A stretch of DNA of 5,031 bases from Planctomycetaceae bacterium (GTDB lineage Bacteria; Planctomycetota; Planctomycetia; Pirellulales; Thermoguttaceae), in assembly GCA_031282385.1 (NCBI GenBank), contig JAITDV010000643.1, positions 1-5,031 on the forward strand, written 5' to 3'. The notes below the pieces were generated by a model that ran no database searches, was not told where the DNA came from, and saw only the letters and a program-made list of their open reading frames with translations. Below, one piece after another: positions 1 through 5,031 of this stretch. Each line of letters opens with the position of its first letter. The stretch's first letter is position 1. Both the position numbers and the translations under genes were made by a program.

Positions 1-2
1 AT

Positions 3-2345
3 CACTCAATTGCTCAAAATAAAACTGAACCGCTTGTCAAACAAATTGCCGGTCTCAATGCGAAATTTGTTTTTGCTCTAATCTCCGACGGCAACGGCGG
101 AGCTTGGGTTGGAACGGAAGATGTGGGCGTTTTTCATTACAACATTGATGGAAAAATCTCGCAATTCACAACAAAAAACGGTCTCGGTGATAATAACGGT
201 TACGCTCTGGCAATTGATAAATTTGGACGACTTTGGGTTGGACATTTACATTCGGGCGTTTCTGTGTTTAACGGGAAAGATTGGAAAAATTACGATGTTG
301 TCGATGGACCGATTGGTGAAAGGATTTTTGATATTGAAGTTTGTCCAAAAGACGGCGACGTGTGGATCGCGACATCGGCTGGCATTACTCGGTACAAAGT
401 TGACGCTGACGCGTGGGAACATTTTACGCGTGAAGATGGTTTGCTTGAAGATCAAGCGTCAGCTCTTGCATTCAAAAACGATGGAACATTAATTGTCGGA
501 ACTCAATGTCATGGGCTTTCGATTTTTATTCGTAATCCTATCAACGGAAATTACAGATTCTCAAAAAATATTGTTGCACCGGATCGATTTGGACCTAACA
601 ATTGCAGTCCCGTTCCTCTAGCACCGATGGGAAATAATTTGCCAACGCATCTACCGAATTTGCCGTCAAATTTGATCAATGACATTATTGTAACGAAAAA
701 TAGTGAAGTCGAAACAATCTGGATTGCGACAAATGCGGGACTTGTGAAGTTGAATAATGATTTTAGCAAGTTAGATTTTTGGCGCGGCAAGGATTATGCG
801 GACAAAGTTCGCGGACTTTACGGCGGTGCGCCGAAAGATTGGAAACAGGTGCCAAAAGAAATTATGGATCAATTGTTGCCGGAAGATTATTTGACGTGTC
901 TTGCGGAAGACGAGCAAGGCGTAATTTGGATCGGAACAAGACAAAACGGATTCGCAATTGCCGATCAAAAAACCAGAGCAAATGCATCTTCAAGAGGAAT
1001 GGGTTTACCGGATAATTTCGTTACAAAAATTCTACATCTTGGCGGCGGCAATTATTGGATCGGTTCAAACGGCGGCGGAGTAGTCATGCCAGTGAAGCCG
1101 TTCAAGTTAGTTAAACGAGAACCATTGAAAACAAGATTCAACAAAGCCAAAGAATTTTCTGTTGCGCAAAATGATTTCCCAAAATTGCCATCAACAATAA
1201 AACCGCCGACAATTGATGAATTAAAATTAATGCAAACGAAACTTGAAAGAATACAGATGCCGTTGCCGAAAGTTTACGCGGCGTATCTTGGCGAAGATTG
1301 GAAAACTCAAGGCGATTGGATGGGACGTGCATTTCGGGATTGGGCGATAATGTGCGCGGCGGTGGCTCCGCTTGATTATCAAATTTATTTTTCAAACGTA
1401 TTTTACGACGTTCACGAATTTATCGGACCCAATAAAACAAAAAACGATGTTTTACGCCGATGGGTTCATTGGCGTAAAACGGATAACCCCAGAGTTCTTT
1501 GGGATCCGTTTGACGGTCATCGCCGCCAAGCAGAATGGGATGATCACGGAGAATCTTATCCGATGTCAAAAGATGGTCCTGATTTGTGGTATCTTTTAGA
1601 AATCCGGCACAAAGGCGTTTTTAAGGTTGGGATGTACTTTTACAACAAAGACGGACACGGCGGCGCGAATCGGTTTCGGGATTACGAAATAAGTGTTTTT
1701 GCGGCACCGCTTGCATGGACTACTTTTGATGAATGGGAGAAATTTTCAGAAAATGCCGAAAGACAAACCGCTCTTGCCAAACCGTTGGCGAAAACGCGGG
1801 TAAATAATTTTTGGGGCGGCGTTCACAAATATTTTGTTGTTACGGGACCAACAAAACTCTACGTCAAAATTGATCGCAATTATAGCTTCAATACAATACT
1901 TTCCTCCGTATCAGTTGATCGGATTTATGGCAAACCGACAATGTACGAAGAATTGGGAATTCCTTTTATGCAAATGATACCATACGAACCGCCTGAAATT
2001 GCAGAGGTTTATAGTACAGAAGCCGGACATAATATAGCGCGGCTTTGGGATATTATGGACAAAGCATATAACAAAACAGGCAATATTGAAATGCAACGCA
2101 AAGGAAGAATCGCCGCATTGCACGCCGCCAATAGCAACAAAAATAACGACACAGAAATCGAACAACTCTTTAAGTCAATAAAATGGAGACTAAACCAATG
2201 GGATAACGAACAACGCAAAGAATGGGAAACAACAGTCAAAGCAGCTTGGAAAAAATTTTACGATACAAATCTCGCTTTGCGAAAATCAATTGAAGCACAA
2301 AAAGATGGACCGCCGCAATACATAAAAGATATTTACAAAAGATAA
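3..2345 (+). CDS. Beta-propeller sensor-like protein with C-terminal TQGDW / WDDHGE / NKDGH domain (5'-partial)
   Basis: The frame is open from the left edge to TAA at 2343-2345, giving 780 visible codons; the true start is upstream. The GTG at 123 is internal, because propeller sequence (VFALISDGNGGAWVGTED) precedes it. Numbering from base 3, residues 1-355 carry seven W-[VI]-[GA] blade motifs (AWVGT 34, LWVGH 77, VWIAT 120, LIVGT 163, IWIAT 239, IWIGT 308, YWIGS 351), typical of two-component-regulator propeller (Reg_prop) repeats. Residues ~430-570 form a second domain with WKTQGDW (433), RRWVHW, AEWDDHGE (510-517), DGPDLWYL and NKDGH..NRFRDY (548-561). Residues ~590-650 include GPTKLYVKIDRNYSFNTI. 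The tail after ~665 is charged and helical. No membrane span, histidine kinase or DNA-binding domain is visible. It is probably exported, but the N-terminus is missing. Ligand and activity are unknown; sugar or metal binding by the second domain is only a guess. Confidence 0.9.
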   Translation, partial: HSIAQNKTEPLVKQIAGLNAKFVFALISDGNGGAWVGTEDVGVFHYNIDGKISQFTTKNGLGDNNGYALAIDKFGRLWVGHLHSGVSVFNGKDWKNYDVVDGPIGERIFDIEVCPKDGDVWIATSAGITRYKVDADAWEHFTREDGLLEDQASALAFKNDGTLIVGTQCHGLSIFIRNPINGNYRFSKNIVAPDRFGPNNCSPVPLAPMGNNLPTHLPNLPSNLINDIIVTKNSEVETIWIATNAGLVKLNNDFSKLDFWRGKDYADKVRGLYGGAPKDWKQVPKEIMDQLLPEDYLTCLAEDEQGVIWIGTRQNGFAIADQKTRANASSRGMGLPDNFVTKILHLGGGNYWIGSNGGGVVMPVKPFKLVKREPLKTRFNKAKEFSVAQNDFPKLPSTIKPPTIDELKLMQTKLERIQMPLPKVYAAYLGEDWKTQGDWMGRAFRDWAIMCAAVAPLDYQIYFSNVFYDVHEFIGPNKTKNDVLRRWVHWRKTDNPRVLWDPFDGHRRQAEWDDHGESYPMSKDGPDLWYLLEIRHKGVFKVGMYFYNKDGHGGANRFRDYEISVFAAPLAWTTFDEWEKFSENAERQTALAKPLAKTRVNNFWGGVHKYFVVTGPTKLYVKIDRNYSFNTILSSVSVDRIYGKPTMYEELGIPFMQMIPYEPPEIAEVYSTEAGHNIARLWDIMDKAYNKTGNIEMQRKGRIAALHAANSNKNNDTEIEQLFKSIKWRLNQWDNEQRKEWETTVKAAWKKFYDTNLALRKSIEAQKDGPPQYIKDIYKR
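102..1067 (+). repeat. Seven beta-propeller blade repeats with a 43-codon period
   Basis: These are protein-level repeats inside the first gene. The W-[VI]-[GA] motif codons begin at 102, 231, 360, 489, 717, 924 and 1053. Four of the six intervals are exactly 129 bases (43 codons). The other two are 228 and 207 bases, so blades 4 and 5 carry extra loops of about 33 and 26 residues. The first insertion is rich in Pro and Asn (GPNNCSPVPLAPMGNN). The second holds RGKDYADKVRGLYGGAPKDW. Seven motifs would suffice for one closed propeller, though blades may also lie upstream of the window. The DNA copies are divergent, so this is an old protein repeat rather than a recent DNA duplication. Confidence 0.85.
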
Positions 2346-2356
2346 TTTTCACCGAT

Positions 2357-2385
2357 TTGATTTAATGTATTGTGTAACATATAAT
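2357..2385 (+). promoter_or_regulatory. Candidate sigma-70-type promoter for the downstream secreted-protein gene
   Basis: A perfect -10 hexamer, TATAAT, lies at 2380-2385. It is preceded, with the optimal 17-base spacer, by TTGATT at 2357-2362, which matches the -35 consensus at four of six positions. Transcription would start near 2392, leaving a leader of about 130 bases before the ATG at 2524. The region is AT-rich, so chance matches are plausible, and the organism's sigma-factor preferences are unknown. Confidence 0.45.
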
Positions 2386-2398
2386 CTTATCAATGTTA

Positions 2399-2446
2399 GA
2401 TGAACGATGTTAAGTTATAGATTGTTTCTTGAAAATTTCGTTCATC
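2399..2446. repeat. Perfect 9-bp inverted repeat in the intergenic leader
   Basis: GATGAACGA at 2399-2407 is the exact reverse complement of TCGTTCATC at 2438-2446, with 30 bases between the arms. After one mismatch, three further weak pairs could extend the stem inward. The sequence lies just after the predicted transcription start and could form a leader hairpin or be a spaced operator. No T-tract follows it on either strand, so it does not look like an intrinsic terminator. Confidence 0.5.
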
Positions 2447-2523
2447 AATAATAAAAATAATCAATTGTCAATATCACATTTTTTGATAATAACTCCTACT
2501 AATTATAACTCAAATCCAGACTC

Positions 2524-3378
2524 ATGAAACTTTATAATCTTTTTTTATGCGGTATTATTTTTAGCGTTGTTTTTTGTCTGAATGAACAAGCATCAGTATC
2601 ACAAACGATAAATGTTTCGAATGTCGGCATAACTGTTTCTATTACTCCTCAAACGCAATTGGTCGCGGTTTCTTCAACATCAGAACCGTACTGGAAAAGT
2701 TTTGTGCTAACTGGTAATTACACCGGTACTCCTGCCTACGATAATGCAGAATTGGAACCGCTTGGTACAGAGTGGAAAATGACATACACCAACGGCGGAA
2801 CCACAACTGAAATGTTGAAATTTGACAATAACGGTGCGTATATTTTGACAAATGGCAGAGTTACTTGGGGATCCGACAACACGAATTGGGTACCGCTTAG
2901 CAACCGAACAGTAAGATGCCGCGCCGCAACAATAAATTCTAACGGATATGATTTAACTTTCACAATGTCTGTAAGATTTAAATATAAAAATAAGACAACT
3001 AACCTTATTCAATACAGCACCGCCATCAATGCACAACCAGTTAGCGGGAAATTATGGGTTATCGGTCTTGAGCAGATACAATATAGCGTTGACAATGGTA
3101 CAACATACAATACGATGCAGAACAATATATCATTTCCCGTATCGCAAAGCGTACAATTTAAAGTAACCAAAAATCCGAGTTCTGCGCCGGGTTGGCCTTC
3201 GAGCTTTCCTGAGTACACGCTTCCGTCTGGTGTAACCGGTACCGGCGAAACTACAACTTATACCAACCATACCTCGCATAAAAAAAATATTTTAGGACAC
3301 CACCATATAAAATCAAATTTCGCTGCGGCACTTCAATACTTACGAAACAATTCTATACTATCGATATTAGCAAGTTAG
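2524..3378 (+). CDS. Large secreted Ig-like multi-module protein, N-terminal part, ending after a frameshift
   Basis: As it reads, this frame encodes 284 residues. MKLYNLFLCGIIFSVVFC is a basic start plus a hydrophobic core, a signal peptide with probable cleavage around residues 23-27, which supports the ATG at 2524 despite the lack of a clear Shine-Dalgarno sequence. Cys18 is preceded by Phe, so a lipoprotein box is poor. The mature part is rich in Thr, Asn, Ser and aromatic beta-strand patterns (residues ~27-170). From KLWVIGLEQIQYS (176) an Ig-like module begins. Residues 253-254 lie in a run of eight A's. The last 30 residues (NILGHHHIKS onwards) change in character and end at TAG 3376-3378, while the -1 frame continues in matching style. 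I therefore read residues 1-254 as the genuine N-terminus and the last 30 as out of frame. Function is unknown; an extracellular adhesive or structural role is inferred. Confidence 0.8.
   Translation: MKLYNLFLCGIIFSVVFCLNEQASVSQTINVSNVGITVSITPQTQLVAVSSTSEPYWKSFVLTGNYTGTPAYDNAELEPLGTEWKMTYTNGGTTTEMLKFDNNGAYILTNGRVTWGSDNTNWVPLSNRTVRCRAATINSNGYDLTFTMSVRFKYKNKTTNLIQYSTAINAQPVSGKLWVIGLEQIQYSVDNGTTYNTMQNNISFPVSQSVQFKVTKNPSSAPGWPSSFPEYTLPSGVTGTGETTTYTNHTSHKKNILGHHHIKSNFAAALQYLRNNSILSILAS
3280..3287 (+). other. Frameshift site at an A8 homopolymer
   Basis: Eight consecutive A residues mark the point where the signal-peptide-bearing frame hands over to the -1 frame. Codons read CAT AAA AAA AAT in the upstream frame. 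Stepping back one base, or adding one A, gives CAT AAA AAA AAA TAT and joins the long downstream frame, which is closed by TAA (3279-3281) immediately upstream of the tract. The A AAA AAA heptamer is a classic slippery sequence for -1 ribosomal frameshifting and for polymerase slippage. I see no strong stem downstream and no Shine-Dalgarno-like stimulator upstream. A one-base deletion or sequencing error is the simplest explanation. Confidence 0.8.
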
Positions 3379-5031
3379 AATATGAAAAAATAACGAATGT
3401 TACTACCGGCGCGAAAAGTTATGTTGAGTATCCTAAACGTGATTCAAATTATGGCAGCAGTTATTATTTGTGGTTATCCAAAAGTAATGGCGAAACATTG
3501 ACTACACGGGCAGTCAATTCAATGGAAGATGATTCACTTTGGCCCGTTGATCCCAATCAAAAACCGGTTTGGTCAAATGCCGTAATAACAAATTCTACTG
3601 AACCATGGAAAGCAGGAACTGACCATTCGACATTAACTGCCGGAATAAAAACTGTTGTTTCGGCTGAATGCGGTAATACAAAACCGGTAGATATATTAGT
3701 TGTTGATTTAGACGAATTGACAGTTACGGAGGACTCGGACGCAACAAATAAAAAAACCGCGAAACCTAATAATCATACTTTATATGTTGTACAAGGTACA
3801 AATGATGAAGTAGTGATCAACACTTCATTGAAATATTTGGTACCAACTGCCCCTAACGGCGTTCCGGCTTGTCCAAATTTTAAGTGGTCAATACTTGGCG
3901 AAACCGACACATTCTCAACATCTAATAATCCAAGCGATCTGATAATTACTTGGTCGGCATCGCATAATCGCGAATTCACAATTAAAACATGGCTTGATGG
4001 TGTAACGGAAACTGATGATACAGTCAGAAAAGTTGATGTTGTGGTTGCGAAAATTGAAACTGAATTACAAAAAAAATGGAACTCAACTTGGGGAGCAGTT
4101 ACAAATAAAACAGGAACATATTCGGCAAATTCAACAAATGCCGGTAAAACATGGTACGTTCTTTGGGATTGTCATGAAAATCGAATAAAACCCGCAATTT
4201 TACCGACAACCTTAATCGCAAATGTTTCTTCCGTCTCATGGAACGGGATTTCAACAACCGCCGGAACTAATCTATGGCATAACATAACGGATACTTCAGG
4301 TTCATTTACAGATATTATACCGACATTGACATTAAACAATGGCGTTACTCTCAAGGGAAAAATCAAAACTGATATTGCTGTTACAGGAGTTCAAAAGGTT
4401 GAATGGATTTCAAATGCAACCGCTTCAACAAAAAATTTGGCTATTATAAAAGAATCAGGACAACAAGAAATAAAATCTTTCAATGTAGCTAAAGTTGAAT
4501 CAGATGTAATTGCGGATAGAAAAAAAATATATCCCGAAAAATCAAAACCGTCCGATACACAACCTTTTAACGTTGCCGAATTGAAAGCTACCTTGACGCA
4601 ACAAATCCCTGGAAGTATGAATGCATCATTATATTTCTACGTAACAGATAACACCAACGACAGACCAGGTGACAGCACTGATATTGTTATTACCGGCGGC
4701 ACAAATAACGGCACAACAACAAGAGAACCGGAAGCCGCAAATTTTAATACAATGTACGGCAGTAAAGTTGGTCGGACTTATGTAAAGTTCAACACGCCTG
4801 CACACGCCGGCGACGATTATATCGGGGTTGCACATCCGGAATCAGGATTAACCGTTATCGTAACCTCTTCGCCAAGCAATCCAAAAGCACAAGTAGGTAC
4901 AACCATCCTACCAGACGAATACCAGTCAAAACTCCTGACCGTCTGGAGAACACTGTGGATAGAACGAGACCGAATGTTAGCACCAAATCCGCAAACTAAT
5001 TCAAGTTTGCCAAACCCACATGGATTTGCCT
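3285..5031 (+). CDS. Continuation of the large secreted Ig-like protein in the -1 frame (no own start, 3'-partial)
   Basis: The frame is open from 3282 to the right edge: 582 codons from 3285 with no stop and coding-like composition. It has no start codon near its beginning; the first ATG is at 3519, inside what looks like continuous protein, so it is best read as residues 255 to 836 or beyond of the gene starting at 2524. Strands of similar pattern mark module starts: FYTIDISKLEYEKI (~278), VDILVVDLDELTVTE (~389) and VDVVVAKIETEL (~504), about 105-115 residues apart, which suggests tandem Ig-like domains. Later come HAGDDYIGVAHPESG (~760-775) and LLTVWRTLWIERDRM (~803-817). The latter resembles a WR.L..E.D.M motif I recall, without certainty, from large secreted proteins of Planctomycetes and other bacteria. 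No enzyme signature is seen. The gene continues past the window. Confidence 0.8.

Larger units (their letters stand above)
2346..2523. other. AT-rich intergenic region without a gene
   Basis: This 178-base gap separates the two co-directional genes. It holds the candidate promoter and inverted repeat listed separately. ATGTTA occurs twice (2393-2398 and 2407-2412), with its complement TAACAT at 2375-2380. A second, weaker promoter-like pair, TTGATA (2483-2488) and TATAAC (2504-2509), has a 15-base spacer. No purine-rich Shine-Dalgarno sequence is visible in the bases before the ATG at 2524. No terminator for the upstream gene is evident. Confidence 0.7.

Noticed and set aside
123..125. GTG as the start codon of the first gene
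   Set aside because: The same frame is open to the window edge, and the 40 codons before it encode a recognisable propeller blade, so the start is further upstream.
109..492. A 127-codon plus-strand frame overlapping the first gene
   Set aside because: It lies wholly within the propeller coding region in another frame. Its composition is not protein-like for this genome, and the blade motifs in the main frame are unambiguous.
2399..2446. The inverted repeat as a transcription terminator of the first gene
   Set aside because: The stem is short, the loop is 30 bases, and no run of T follows on either strand.
2524..2580. Lipoprotein signal peptide at Cys18 of the second gene
   Set aside because: The residue before Cys is Phe, where lipoboxes need a small residue, so a standard signal peptide with later cleavage fits better.
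3286..3378. The His-rich 30-residue tail (NILGHHHIKS...) as a real functional C-terminus
   Set aside because: It begins exactly where the -1 frame takes over with sequence matching the rest of the protein, so it is most simply out-of-frame translation.
551..4835. Minus-strand open frames of 64-85 codons
   Set aside because: All are short and antisense to the two well-supported genes. None shows a domain, signal peptide or plausible ribosome-binding site.

Overview
The window is AT-rich bacterial DNA with two large plus-strand genes, one cut by each window edge, separated by a 178-base AT-rich gap. I see no RNA gene, mobile element, CRISPR array or phage structure. The protein architecture is a sensor-type beta-propeller fused to a domain with TQGDW, AEWDDHGE and NKDGH..NRFRDY signatures, next to a very long multi-module secreted protein. 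From memory this recalls large surface or secreted proteins of Planctomycetes and related environmental lineages. That placement is an inference, and no taxonomic marker gene is present.

Bases 1-2345 hold the 3' part (780 codons) of a gene whose start lies upstream. Its first ~355 residues form seven propeller blades with a striking 43-residue period, interrupted by two insertions. A globular domain with conserved Asp/His/Gly motifs follows, then a Lys-rich helical tail. No transmembrane segment, kinase or output domain is visible in this part.

Bases 2346-2523 are non-coding. They contain a good candidate promoter (TTGATT, 17 bases, TATAAT) and, just downstream in the predicted leader, a perfect 9-bp inverted repeat. 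No terminator is evident.

Bases 2524-5031 hold a second gene that runs off the right edge. Its first 254 codons start with a signal peptide. The reading frame then breaks at a run of eight A residues (3280-3287). The original frame stops at 3376-3378, while the -1 frame is open without any stop for 582 codons to the window end. Both halves share Ig-like module spacing (about 105-115 residues), so this is one gene of at least 836 codons with a frameshift. The cause could be mutation, sequence error or slippage.

Both products look extracytoplasmic. They may be co-localised surface proteins, but separate promoter signals and the gap mean that a shared operon or function is not established.
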